Positions 8,833 through 18,600 of a DNA stretch of 64,000 nt are shown piece by piece (position 1 is the first letter of the stretch; each line of letters begins with the position of its first letter). Both the position numbers and the translations under genes were made by a program. This DNA comes from CAIYZT01 sp947461435. GTDB lineage: Bacteria; Pseudomonadota; Alphaproteobacteria; Rhodobacterales; Rhodobacteraceae. The stretch is taken from assembly GCA_965284435.1 (NCBI GenBank), contig OZ260083.1, positions 1,178,001 to 1,242,000 on the forward strand, read 5' to 3'. The notes beneath the pieces were generated by a model. It was not told the DNA's origin and did no database searches. It saw only the letters and a program-made list of their open reading frames with translations.

Positions 8833-10311
8833 TCAGACCGACAGGCAGATATATTTCATTTCCAAGAAGTCCTCGACACCATGATGGCTTCCTTCGCGGC
8901 CTAGGCCAGACTGCTTGACGCCGCCAAAGGGGGCGACTTCGGTCGAGATCAGGCCGGTGTTCACCCCCACCATTCCATACTCCAAGGCTTCCTGCACCCG
9001 CGTGATGCGGCCGATATCGCGCGCATAGAAATAGCTGGCCAATCCAAAAATGGTGTTATTCGCCAATTGGATGACTTCTTCTTCCGTCTCAAATTTGAAA
9101 AGCGGCGCAACGGGACCAAAGGTTTCTTCCTGCGCAACCTTCATATCACTTGTCACGCCAGTCAAAACAGTTGGCTCATAGAAAGAGCCGCCCAAGGTAT
9201 GGCGCTTGCCGCCTGCCAAAACTTTGCCGCCGCCCGCCAAGACATCAGCAACGTGTTCTTCGACCTTATCCAAAGCCCCGTCGTTGATAAGCGGGCCGGT
9301 GGTGATGCCATCCTTCAAGCCATCGCCGACGTTCAACTTGCTGACGGCAACAGCCAGTTTTGCGGCAAAGGCGTCGTAGACGCCCGCTTGGACGTAAAGG
9401 CGATTGGCACAAACGCACGTTTGCCCATTGTTGCGGAACTTTGAAATCATCGCCCCTTCAACGGCTTTGTCCAAATCGGCATCATCAAACACGATGAAAG
9501 GCGCATTGCCGCCCAGTTCCATGCTGCATTTCAAGACGTTATGCGCGGCTTGTTGCAACAAGATCCGGCCGACCTCGGTCGATCCGGTAAAGGTCAGTTT
9601 ACGCACGCGTGGGTTCTCGCAAAACTCCTTGCCGATGTCGGATGATCGCGACGACGTCACAACACTGAAAACACCTGCGGGTATGCCTGCCCGCTCTGCA
9701 AGGACGGCCATAGCAAGGGCCGACAGCGGCGTTTCTGCCGCAGGGCGCGAGACAAATCCACAGCCCACCGCCAAAGCGGGCGCCACTTTGCGGGCGATCA
9801 TGGCATTGGGAAAATTCCATGGCGTGATCGAACAGGCTACACCGATCGGTTGCTTAAGGACGGTGATGCGCTTGTCGCGCTGGTGGCCGGGGATCGTTTC
9901 ACCATAAATACGTTTGGCTTCTTCACCCATCCACTCGACAAACGATGCGCCATACAGGATCTCTCCTTTGGCTTCGGCAAGTGGCTTGCCCATTTCAGCC
10001 GTCAAGATCGCAGCAAGATCATCCGCATTGGCAACCATAAGATCATACCATTTGCGCATGATTGCCGCGCGCTCTTTTCCGGTACGGGCCGCCCATTCGT
10101 GGCGCGCGACATCGGCCGCTTCGATTGCCTTAGCCGCATCTTTGCGCGACATGTCTGCCACACGGGCAATCACATCACCGCGCGCCGGGTTTGTCACAGC
10201 AAAGGTCTTCCCATCCTCGGCCGAGACCCATTGCCCTGCAATATAGGCCTTTTCGGTGAGGAGTGAGGGATCCTTCAAAAGCGAACGCAGATCTGTTGTG
10301 GAATCGAGCAT
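8833..10311 (-). CDS. gabD: NAD(P)-dependent succinate-semialdehyde dehydrogenase
   Basis: Aldehyde dehydrogenase that oxidises succinate semialdehyde to succinate in 4-aminobutyrate breakdown. The 492 residues match GabD in length and sequence pattern: TPWNFPNAMIARKVAPALA (cofactor and oxyanion Asn), FTGSTEVG, the catalytic Glu in MELGGNAPFIVF and the catalytic Cys in NNGQTCVCANR. ATG at 10311 is preceded by AGGAGG with ideal spacing. There is no gabT neighbour; the closest aminotransferase (6618-7739) is in a separate unit on the same strand. Other semialdehydes remain possible substrates. Confidence 0.88.
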   Translation of the reverse strand: MLDSTTDLRSLLKDPSLLTEKAYIAGQWVSAEDGKTFAVTNPARGDVIARVADMSRKDAAKAIEAADVARHEWAARTGKERAAIMRKWYDLMVANADDLAAILTAEMGKPLAEAKGEILYGASFVEWMGEEAKRIYGETIPGHQRDKRITVLKQPIGVACSITPWNFPNAMIARKVAPALAVGCGFVSRPAAETPLSALAMAVLAERAGIPAGVFSVVTSSRSSDIGKEFCENPRVRKLTFTGSTEVGRILLQQAAHNVLKCSMELGGNAPFIVFDDADLDKAVEGAMISKFRNNGQTCVCANRLYVQAGVYDAFAAKLAVAVSKLNVGDGLKDGITTGPLINDGALDKVEEHVADVLAGGGKVLAGGKRHTLGGSFYEPTVLTGVTSDMKVAQEETFGPVAPLFKFETEEEVIQLANNTIFGLASYFYARDIGRITRVQEALEYGMVGVNTGLISTEVAPFGGVKQSGLGREGSHHGVEDFLEMKYICLSV

Positions 10312-10417
10312 CTCGGCCTCCTATGACATGATTGAAGATGCAATGACGGAGCGGACCGAAAAAGTCCAGTTCCGACGGGATGACTGGACTGAAACTGTGA
10401 GCAAATCTGGAGTCATG

Positions 10418-11197
10418 ATGGATCTGAGCCGGGATTATGAAAATGGGGCCTTTATCGCCGGGGCCGATGGATTTGCACCACACTGGGCGCGAATGGCCGC
10501 AGAGTTTCGCGCTTCACTGGGTTCCCGTGCGCACCTTGATTTGTCCTATGGCCCTGACGCGCGCCACAGATTTGATCTTTTCTTTCCCGAAGATGTGCCG
10601 CGTGGGTTGTTGGTCTTCGTCCACGGCGGATATTGGTTGGCCTTTGGTCGCGAAGGTTGGTCCCATCTTGCACTGGGGGCGATTTGTCGTGGCTGGGCGG
10701 TTGCAATTCCATCCTATACACTCGCTCCCGCCGCACGAATTGGCCAAATCACACAAGAGATTGCGCAATCGGTCCGCGCTGCGGGCGCGCTTGTGGACGG
10801 TCCGATCGTGGTCACTGGCCATTCCGCGGGGGGGCATCTCGCAGCACGGATGGGCTGTGGGGATTTGGATTTGCCGCGCGTTTCCCGCGTCGTTCCGATC
10901 TCAGCCTTGGCAGACCTCGGACCGTTGATGCACACTCAAATGAACCAGCATTTGAAAATCGACGCATCTGAGGCGATCATGGAAAGTCCGGCGCGCCAAG
11001 CGCTGCGTGCCGGATGCAACGCTCATGTCTGGGTGGGCGGCCAAGAGCGCCCGGCGTTTCTTTGGCAGGCCCGGACACTTTCAGAAGCTTGGAACTGCAA
11101 ATGGACGGTTGCATCTGGACGACACCATTTTGATGTCATCGACGAACTTGCTGACCCAGCATCGGCATTAATTGAGGTGTGCCTCGGTGGTCTTTAA
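10418..11197 (+). CDS. Alpha/beta hydrolase, kynurenine formamidase-like
   Basis: Alpha/beta hydrolase of 259 residues in the esterase/arylformamidase group. HGGYW (oxyanion-hole motif typical of kynurenine formamidases) is near residue 69, the nucleophile elbow is GHSAGG, and the HHFDVID segment near the C-terminus supplies the histidine. The frame opens earlier (10256), overlapping gabD on the other strand, but GGAG 5 bases before the ATG at 10418 and the family start near SRDYENGAF-like text favour this start. Kynurenine formamidase activity is likely from the motif, but no other kynurenine-pathway gene is nearby. Confidence 0.75.
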   Translation: MDLSRDYENGAFIAGADGFAPHWARMAAEFRASLGSRAHLDLSYGPDARHRFDLFFPEDVPRGLLVFVHGGYWLAFGREGWSHLALGAICRGWAVAIPSYTLAPAARIGQITQEIAQSVRAAGALVDGPIVVTGHSAGGHLAARMGCGDLDLPRVSRVVPISALADLGPLMHTQMNQHLKIDASEAIMESPARQALRAGCNAHVWVGGQERPAFLWQARTLSEAWNCKWTVASGRHHFDVIDELADPASALIEVCLGGL

Positions 11198-11236
11198 AGC
11201 ATTGCTTTTGCAACATGTGCGAGCAAAGGAAAGGGC

Positions 11237-12130
11237 CTAAGTCCGGCGTTGACGCAGCGCTGCCCAAACCTCAGATGGCAGAATGGCTGCACAGGCTGCG
11301 TACCTAGGGATCAGCCGCCGCGGGGCGGAAAATGCCCTCCAAAGCCATTCCATCGCAAGAGTGCGTACCCAGATTGGGGCGCGCACTTGATGTCCTGAAA
11401 GGAAATCGAGCCCCGCGCCAATTGACGCAAAGCCCATTTGCGGCGCGATGATGCGCGCCCGCGCCGCCAATATTTCCTGTTTGGGCGCACCCAAAGCAAA
11501 AAAACACATCCCTGGACCCAGGCTTTTCAGCCCCGCAATCAAGTTTTCTGCATCGGGACCTTGGGGATCAAACCCCATCGGTGGAGAAATTTTTTGGGCG
11601 ATCTTCAGGTTCGGAAACCGCTGCAAAAGGGCATCTTCTGCCCCATCCAACGCCTCGCGTGTGCTGCCAAGAAAGATGACCGGCAAATCCATCTTTGCGG
11701 CGATTTGGCAGAGGGGCAAAACCAGATCAGACCCCGGGACCAGATCAACAGGCTGCCCGGACAGACGGGACAGCCAAACGATTGGATTGCCATCTGCCAC
11801 GACAAAGTCTTGGGCCAAATACGCCTGAAGGAATGTTGGGGATTTGCGAAGTTTTACAAGATGATCCAAATTGATCGTGGCAAGAGAAAAGCCGCATCCC
11901 GTTGCAAGCCTTACCTGAACAGCGTTCAGCAGCGATGCAAGATTGGGCATGTTAACAACCACCCGTTGGTCATCAATCGTGAAATTCAAAGGGTCACCGG
12001 CTGAAATCATTTGGCACAAACTATCACGGAACTGATCAACTGTCGTTGCCCCAAGATCTTTGGAACGCGCAACACTATGTTTCTTCGTACGATTGTAATA
12101 CCGATTGCGTCGCACAATGTACGCTGGCAT
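11237..12130 (-). CDS. WecG/TagA/CpsF-family glycosyltransferase
   Basis: Glycosyltransferase family 26 enzyme; such enzymes usually transfer a second sugar to an undecaprenyl- or lipid-linked sugar in surface polysaccharide assembly. Family signatures are NLDHLVKLRKSP, VADGNPIVWLSRLSG, FLGSTREALDG, ALGAPKQE and GAGLDFLSGHQVRAP. The start is uncertain: in-frame ATGs exist at 12163, 12130 and 12010, and the last would give the usual ~257 residues but has no clear ribosome site. It is divergent from the acyltransferase gene and may mark the left edge of the biosynthetic island. Confidence 0.82.
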   Translation of the reverse strand: MPAYIVRRNRYYNRTKKHSVARSKDLGATTVDQFRDSLCQMISAGDPLNFTIDDQRVVVNMPNLASLLNAVQVRLATGCGFSLATINLDHLVKLRKSPTFLQAYLAQDFVVADGNPIVWLSRLSGQPVDLVPGSDLVLPLCQIAAKMDLPVIFLGSTREALDGAEDALLQRFPNLKIAQKISPPMGFDPQGPDAENLIAGLKSLGPGMCFFALGAPKQEILAARARIIAPQMGFASIGAGLDFLSGHQVRAPIWVRTLAMEWLWRAFSAPRRLIPRYAACAAILPSEVWAALRQRRT

Positions 12131-12163
12131 AGCCTTCGCACTTTTCCTTGGGCTTTCCAGCAC

Positions 12164-13066
12164 ATGACCACGATATCGTTATCTTCGTCTGCCCGTCGAT
12201 CCTCTTTGGATCTGGCCAGGTTTATTGCGGCTTTCGGTGTTGTTGTGTCGCACGTACAGGCGTCGCACCACGATTGGTTGGGCCATTTGTCGGTGGGATT
12301 GTTCTTGATCTTGACTGCGGTCTTTGCAGCACAAAGTTTTCTTAAATCCGGCCATTACTCCATGCGCTCGCGTTGGGGGCGTCTGATGGTCCCGTGGTTG
12401 TTTTGGTGCGCTTTTTACTGGTTGGTGGAATTGGATGTCAGCGACCGCACCCAGATATTTGTTTGGCCTGCGGAGCCTTGGACGGTCTTTGCGGGCCCGT
12501 CGATTCATTTATGGTTCCTGCCTTTTGTGGCAGTTGCCGGGGTGTGTATTGCGCCGTTAGGCCGTTTGGTCACGACGGATCGTCATCTGATTTTTGCTCT
12601 GGCCGGTTTCGCGGTTATTGCTGTTCCATGCCTGTGGCTTCACCAAAACGCAGGATTTGTTCAGCCTGTTGAACAGTGGTTTTTTGCGATCCCGTTGTAT
12701 TTGATTGGGGTCTTGTTTGGTCTGGCATTGCCTTTGAAGCGGCAAATCTGGGTGGTTGTGACCTTGGCCGCGGTTACAATGGTCGTGGCCTTGATCACAA
12801 CACCCGAACCTTGGCTTTGGCAGGGCTTGGCCTCCATGTTCATATTCTGGGGCCTATGGAATTTGGTCATTCCGGGGCCAATTCCCGTTCTTTTGGGCCG
12901 CGAAGCTTTTGGGATCTATTTGCTGCATCCCTTCTTTTTATTGGTCATCTACAAGTTTCTGGGTCCCGATCTGGGTTGGCTGATGAATTCGGCTTTGGCC
13001 TTTACCATGTCGTGGGCGGCTGCAATGATTATGCGCAAGATCCGCTATTTGGATCGTCTGATTTAA
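12164..13066 (+). CDS. Membrane acyltransferase, acyltransferase-3 family
   Basis: Polytopic inner-membrane acyltransferase (300 residues, about 9-10 hydrophobic helices) of the type that O-acetylates or O-succinylates polysaccharides. The N-terminal LDLARFIAAFGVVVSHVQAS contains the conserved Arg and the catalytic-type His of this family; GLFLILTAVFAAQSFLKS and the late FGIYLLHPFF also match. The frame opens at 12011, but the ATG at 12164 starts just before the domain. It is followed 35 bases later by the polymerase-like gene. The acyl donor and acceptor are unknown. Confidence 0.82.
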   Translation: MTTISLSSSARRSSLDLARFIAAFGVVVSHVQASHHDWLGHLSVGLFLILTAVFAAQSFLKSGHYSMRSRWGRLMVPWLFWCAFYWLVELDVSDRTQIFVWPAEPWTVFAGPSIHLWFLPFVAVAGVCIAPLGRLVTTDRHLIFALAGFAVIAVPCLWLHQNAGFVQPVEQWFFAIPLYLIGVLFGLALPLKRQIWVVVTLAAVTMVVALITTPEPWLWQGLASMFIFWGLWNLVIPGPIPVLLGREAFGIYLLHPFFLLVIYKFLGPDLGWLMNSALAFTMSWAAAMIMRKIRYLDRLI

Positions 13067-13101
13067 GCGGCGTTTTTGATAACAGAGGATTATCGTTCGA
13101 T

Positions 13102-14505
13102 ATGGTCAGCGGAAATCCCATTGCATGGTTGATGTTGCTGATCTGGCCCGTTGTGGTGCGGCAGATGTACCTGCGACTTGATCCGGCACGTGCGTTGATT
13201 TGGTCAATCCTTGCTGGCTATCTGATTTTGCCACCTGTTCTGGCGATCAATTTGCCCTTAGTCCCGGACTTCACCAAATACACCATCCCAAGCCTTGCCG
13301 CCCTTTTTTGCTGCTGGCTGATGCTGAAGCACCGTATCGCCGTTGATCCGGGTCACTGGCCAGAACGTGTGCTGATGCTTACTTATGTTCTATCTGCTTT
13401 TGGCACGGTTCTGACCAACCCCGAGCCCTTGGTGTTTTTGCAAGACATCATTCCCGCAATGAAGATTTATGACAGCGCCTCAGCCGTCGCAACACAGATG
13501 ATTGCGCTTTTGCCTTTCGTTCTGGCACGGCGCTACTTGTCCGGCGACAAAGCGCTGCGCAGTCTCACTTTGGCACTTGTGGCCGCAGGTCTGGCCTATT
13601 CGGCTCCCATGCTTCTAGAAGCGGCCGTGTCACCTCAGTTGAACCTGTGGATTTACGGATATTTTCAGCATGACTTTTTTCAAACGATCCGGGCTGGCGG
13701 ATACCGGCCAGTCGTCTTCCTTCCGCACGGGCTGTGGGTCGCCTTTTTTGCCTTCATGTGTGCGGCATCCGCGGCAGTAGTCTTGCAAGATCTGCCAGCC
13801 GACAGTCGGCCCAAGCAACTGGCGATATTGCTGTATTTGATCTTTATGGTGGCGGTGTGCAAATCGGCCGGCGCCATCGCCTTTACCGTCTTTGCTGTAC
13901 CGATTCTGCTGCTGCTCAACCGAAGATTCATAATTCTTTTGGCTGCAAGCATCGCGATCATCGTGGTCGTTTATCCAATCCTGCGGGGCGCGCATTTGGT
14001 TCCATTGCAGTTGATTCTGGACATTGCGAGCAGCTTTAATCCGGAAAGAGCAGCCTCGCTCAACTTCCGGATCATGAATGAAGAATTGCTTCTTGACCAT
14101 GCGGCGAACAAACCACTGTTCGGATGGGGCGGGTTTAATCGAAGCTTTCTACATGACCCGATCACAGGAAGAACCACGGTAATCGCCGATGGTGCCTGGA
14201 TCATCGTACTGGGTACATACGGCTGGTTCGGCTATATCGCGAGTTTCGGACTGCTGACCCTGCCTTTGGTTCGACTGGCCTTGTTTGCCCTGAGAAATGA
14301 TGTGGCTTCGGTATCACCCTTCGCCGCAGGCCTTGCGCTTATCTTGGCGCTTAATCTGTTGGATATGTTGCCCAATGCGACAGAGATTCCGTTTACTTGG
14401 CTCTTGGCGGGCGCACTTTTTGGATATGTTGAAAAGAAAAGCGCCCAAGGCAAATTGGGGAAGGAAAGTTCCAGAAAACCGGGCCTGAAAGTGGTCATCG
14501 GATGA
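13102..14505 (+). CDS. O-antigen polymerase/ligase-like membrane protein
   Basis: A 467-residue polytopic membrane protein with roughly ten to twelve hydrophobic helices and one larger periplasmic loop. Near residues 350-360 it has FGWGGFNRSF, a form of the 'G.G..N' motif found in Wzy polymerases and WaaL ligases just before the last helices. The upstream frame to 12676 overlaps the acyltransferase and is not used; ATG 13102 has only a distant AGAGGA, so the start is uncertain. The stop overlaps the next glycosyltransferase by 4 bases. It probably polymerises or ligates a sugar chain; exact substrate unknown. Confidence 0.72.
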   Translation: MVSGNPIAWLMLLIWPVVVRQMYLRLDPARALIWSILAGYLILPPVLAINLPLVPDFTKYTIPSLAALFCCWLMLKHRIAVDPGHWPERVLMLTYVLSAFGTVLTNPEPLVFLQDIIPAMKIYDSASAVATQMIALLPFVLARRYLSGDKALRSLTLALVAAGLAYSAPMLLEAAVSPQLNLWIYGYFQHDFFQTIRAGGYRPVVFLPHGLWVAFFAFMCAASAAVVLQDLPADSRPKQLAILLYLIFMVAVCKSAGAIAFTVFAVPILLLLNRRFIILLAASIAIIVVVYPILRGAHLVPLQLILDIASSFNPERAASLNFRIMNEELLLDHAANKPLFGWGGFNRSFLHDPITGRTTVIADGAWIIVLGTYGWFGYIASFGLLTLPLVRLALFALRNDVASVSPFAAGLALILALNLLDMLPNATEIPFTWLLAGALFGYVEKKSAQGKLGKESSRKPGLKVVIG

Positions 14506-15512
14506 GTCTTCGCGTTGAAATAGGTGTCTTTTCCCATAACGAGGCAGAAGGGCTTGCCAGCACGCTGCGCAGCATGTTGGCGCAAGATATCTTTTCTTCA
14601 GACGTGCAGGCACACCTGATCGTCTTGGCGAATGGGTGTACAGATTCCACCGTCGAAATTGCAAGAAGCATCGATCACCCGGCCTTGCGCGTCGTCGACC
14701 TTCCCCAAGGGGGTAAATCACGGACATGGAACAGCTTTGTGCACGAAATATCGGCGCGTGAAACAGACATCTTGATTTTTGCCGACGCTGATATCGTTTT
14801 GCCAGATCGGGCCACTTTGCAGCGCCTGGCCAAGGGGCTGGCGGCGCAATCGTCGCTCTTTGCCCTGTCGAGCCAGCCCGTGAAAGATATCTCGCTGACA
14901 AGCGAGAAGTTGACCCTGACTGAAAGGTTGATCGCCGCTTCGGCCGGGGGAATGGACGATTGGCAAACATCGATTTGCGGGCAACTCTATGCCATGCCGG
15001 CCGCCAGAGCGCGGCAGTTTTCAATGCCGATCGGACTGCCAGTCGAAGACGGTTTTTTGCGTGCGATGGTTCTTACGGATCATTTGACGACGACAGAAGT
15101 CCTGTCGCGGCTTGGTGGCTTGTCGGGGGTTCGTCACGTCTACGGATCGGAACGCAGTGTTTCCGCGTTGATCCGCCATCAAGTCCGCATCGTGATTGGA
15201 TCGGCCATCAACGCTGCCATTTTCACTGCTTTGCGCCGCTTGCCGCCAGAAGAACGCGCAGAGGAATTACAAACCGCCGCAAGGGATGACGGCTGGCTAA
15301 CGGCTGTCTTGAAGGCCGAACTTCCGCGCGCACCCTTTGGCTATGTTCCGGTTCATTTCCTGACCAAGCGCCTTGTTCGGCTGTTCGCACAGGGTCAAAG
15401 TCGCAACCCGCGAAGAATCTTGCTGGCGCTGTTGGGGTTTGTATTCGACTTCATTGTGTACGTATTCGCGCAGATAAAGATGCTGCGGGGCACTGGCGCA
15501 GGATATTGGTGA
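14502..15512 (+). CDS. Family 2 glycosyltransferase
   Basis: GT-A fold glycosyltransferase (336 residues). The N-terminal IGVFSHNEAEGLASTLRSML and LANGCTDSTVEIA form the nucleotide-sugar site, FADADIVLP carries the DXD metal-binding motif, and VEDGFLRAM resembles the acceptor/catalytic ED region. Hydrophobic segments near the C-terminus suggest membrane attachment. ATGA overlap with the polymerase-like gene couples the two. The sugar is not predictable. The gene ends 160 bases before the polyketide synthase. Confidence 0.84.
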   Translation: MSLRVEIGVFSHNEAEGLASTLRSMLAQDIFSSDVQAHLIVLANGCTDSTVEIARSIDHPALRVVDLPQGGKSRTWNSFVHEISARETDILIFADADIVLPDRATLQRLAKGLAAQSSLFALSSQPVKDISLTSEKLTLTERLIAASAGGMDDWQTSICGQLYAMPAARARQFSMPIGLPVEDGFLRAMVLTDHLTTTEVLSRLGGLSGVRHVYGSERSVSALIRHQVRIVIGSAINAAIFTALRRLPPEERAEELQTAARDDGWLTAVLKAELPRAPFGYVPVHFLTKRLVRLFAQGQSRNPRRILLALLGFVFDFIVYVFAQIKMLRGTGAGYW

Positions 15513-15672
15513 AGGGTTTCGCCACATTTCCCGCCCAATTCTGGCTGGAATATGGCCGAAGTGTGGCATTGTTCCGGGATTGCTGACTATGGACCTAAGC
15601 CAAGGGAATGACTGTCAGAAAGGTTAAATTTGCGCTATGATTTGCAATCGCTGGCTGTGTCGGCGTGGGTGA

Positions 15673-18600
15673 ATGGTTGGGGCAATGAGCAAAGATTTTA
15701 CGGATGTTTCCGTCAGTGATACCGATATTGCCATTGTCGGAATGGCAGCCCATGTTCCGGGCGCAGGCGATATAGACACCTATTGGTCGAACCTTGCAGG
15801 CGGCGTTGAATCCATCCGCATGCTAACCGAAGAAGCACTTTTGGCGGCCGGAGAGTCGCCGTCGATGATCCGCAATCCCAACTATGTTCCTGCGGCCGCC
15901 CCGCTGGACGGCTTTGATACATTCGACGCTGATTTCTTTGGGTTTTCCCCCAAAGAAGCCGCCATTCTTGACCCGCAGCACCGCAATTTTCTGGAAGTGG
16001 CTTGGGAAGCCTTGGAAAATGCGGGCCATCCGCCCGAAAGGTTCAAAGGGTCAATTGGCGTTTATGCCGGATGTGGAATGGGGTCATATTTCTATTTCAA
16101 CCTCTGTTCAAACCCAGATCTGGTCGATCAAACCGGTATGTTTCTGCTGCGCCATACAGGAAACGACAAGGATTTTCTGGCCACACGCGTCAGCCACATC
16201 TTTGATTTGAAAGGCCCGTCAATCAACCTTCAGACTGCCTGCTCCACTAGCCTTGTGGCGGTGCATTTTGCCGTTCAGGCCTTGTTGAATGGGGAATGCG
16301 ACATGGCTTTGGCAGGCGGCGTGACGATCGAGCTACCTCAGGGCCGCGGATATGTCTTTACCGAGGGGGAAATCTTGTCACCCGATGGTCATTGCCATGC
16401 CTTTGACGCGCGGGCGCAAGGCACTGTGTTCGGGTCTGGGGCTGGCTGCGTTGTTCTGCGCCGGGCCAAAGATGCCATTTTGGATGGAGATCATATTTGG
16501 GCGATCGTGAAAGGATCGGCTGTCAATAATGACGGGGCGGCCAAAGCGGGGTACCTTGCCCCTTCCGTGGACGGTCAGGCCAAGTGTATCGCCGAGGCTC
16601 AGGCAATTGCCGGGGTGTCTGCGGATAGTATCACCTATGTTGAATGTCATGGGACGGGCACTTTTCTGGGCGATCCTATCGAGGTTGCGGCCCTGACACA
16701 TGCCTTTCGCGCATCAACAGATGCCGTGGGCACCTGCCGTATCGGCTCTGTTAAGACCAACATCGGGCATCTTGATACTGCGGCGGGTGTCGCCAGTCTG
16801 GTCAAGGTTGCGCTGCAGATGCACCATCGCCAGCTGGCCCCAAGTTTGGGATATGCCAGCCCGAACCCAGCAATTGATTTTGAAACGTCGCCGTTCCGGG
16901 TGAACGATCGATTGGTCCCATGGAATGCGCCTTTGTTACGCGCGGGGGTGAATTCCTTGGGGGTGGGCGGAACCAATGCGCATGTCGTCTTGCAAGAGGC
17001 ACCCAAGCGTGCCGCAAGCGCGCCAAGCTTGTGGCCTTTTCAACCCCTCGTCTTGTCGGGCAGAACACGAACTGCACTTGACGGTCAGGCTGCCCGCTTG
17101 GCGGATCATTTGCGCAGCCGTACCGATCAGGACTTGGCCGATGTCGCCTACACCTTGAAGGAAGGACGCCATGCGTTTGAAAAGCGCCGGGTTATCGTGG
17201 CCGGCAGTCATGCAGAGGCTGCCTCGCTTTTGGAGGGGGCCGATCCGAGGCAGGTTTTCAACCACGATTATCTAGGGGAAAATCCGGAAGTTGTGTTCAT
17301 GTTTCCCGGGGGCGGCGCACAATTTGCCGGAATGGCGCGCGACCTTTATGATACTGAACCCGTTTTTGCCGATTGGATGGATCGGGGGCTTGCGGTCTTG
17401 GAGCTGCAATTAGACTATGATATCAGGGCCTTATGGCTTCCGCCTAAAGGCGCTGAAGCCATCGCAAACGAGGCGTTGAAACGGCCGTCGGTTCAACTTC
17501 CCTTGATCATGATCACAGAATTTGCCCTGGCCAAGCTTTATGAAAGCTGGGGCATCCGGCCCACCAATCTTGTCGGCCACTCGATGGGCGAAAACACAGC
17601 AGCGGCTCTTGCCGGTGTGATGAGCTTTGAAGATTGCATCGGCCTCGTTTTGTTGAGGGGGCGCTTGTTTGACTCCATCGCGCCGGGCGGAATGCTGTCC
17701 GTTCCAATGGCCGAGGCCGACCTGCGGCCGTTTATTTCGGGCGATCTGGACTTGGCCTCGGTCAATGCGCCCGGACTATGTGTGGTGTCGGGTCCTGACG
17801 CTGCGTTGAGCCAACTTGCCGACAAGCTCTCGAGCCTTGAAATTGTGACGACGCGAATAGCCATCGATATTGCCGCCCATAGCCGGATGTTGGAGCCGAT
17901 CTTGCGGCCCTTTGGTGAATACCTTCGTGCAATCACGCTGTCCGCGCCGCGGCTTCCGATTATCTCGAACCGAACAGGGCTGGAACTGACTGCGGCACAG
18001 GCGACAAACCCTGATTACTGGGTCGACCATCTGCGCAATACTGTGAACTTTCAGCCTTGTATGACGACTTTGATGTCCAATCCTGACCGCGTTTACATCG
18101 AAATGGGCCCGGGGCGCGCAATGTCCTCTTTGGCACAGGCCAATGGTGTGCCAACTGGCCAAGTTATTGCTGCCCTGCGCCACCCAGACCAAAAGATGGC
18201 AGATGACGCTTGGCACATTGGCACCATTGCCCGGGCTTGGGCCTGCGGCGTGGCGGTTGATTGGGATCAGATTTGGGCAGGCGCCAGACGAAACCGGGTG
18301 GTCTTGCCAACGTATGCCTTTCAAAAGAAACGCTACTTCATTGAACCGGGTAAGGCCCTTGCTGCCCCAATGGCGCAAATGCCTCAGCGCATAGACGATA
18401 TCGAAAACTGGGGCTGGAAAACCCAGTGGCGCCCAGTATCGGCAGAGTTTGACCTTGACGATCTTGCCAATGCCGAACAGCAAAGTTGGTTGATCTTTTT
18501 GGATGATCAGGGTCTGGCAAAGACGGCTGCCGCACGTTTGCGCGGCGCGGGTCATAAAGTGCACACCGTCCGCGCCGGAGATGCCTTTGCCCGGACCGCC

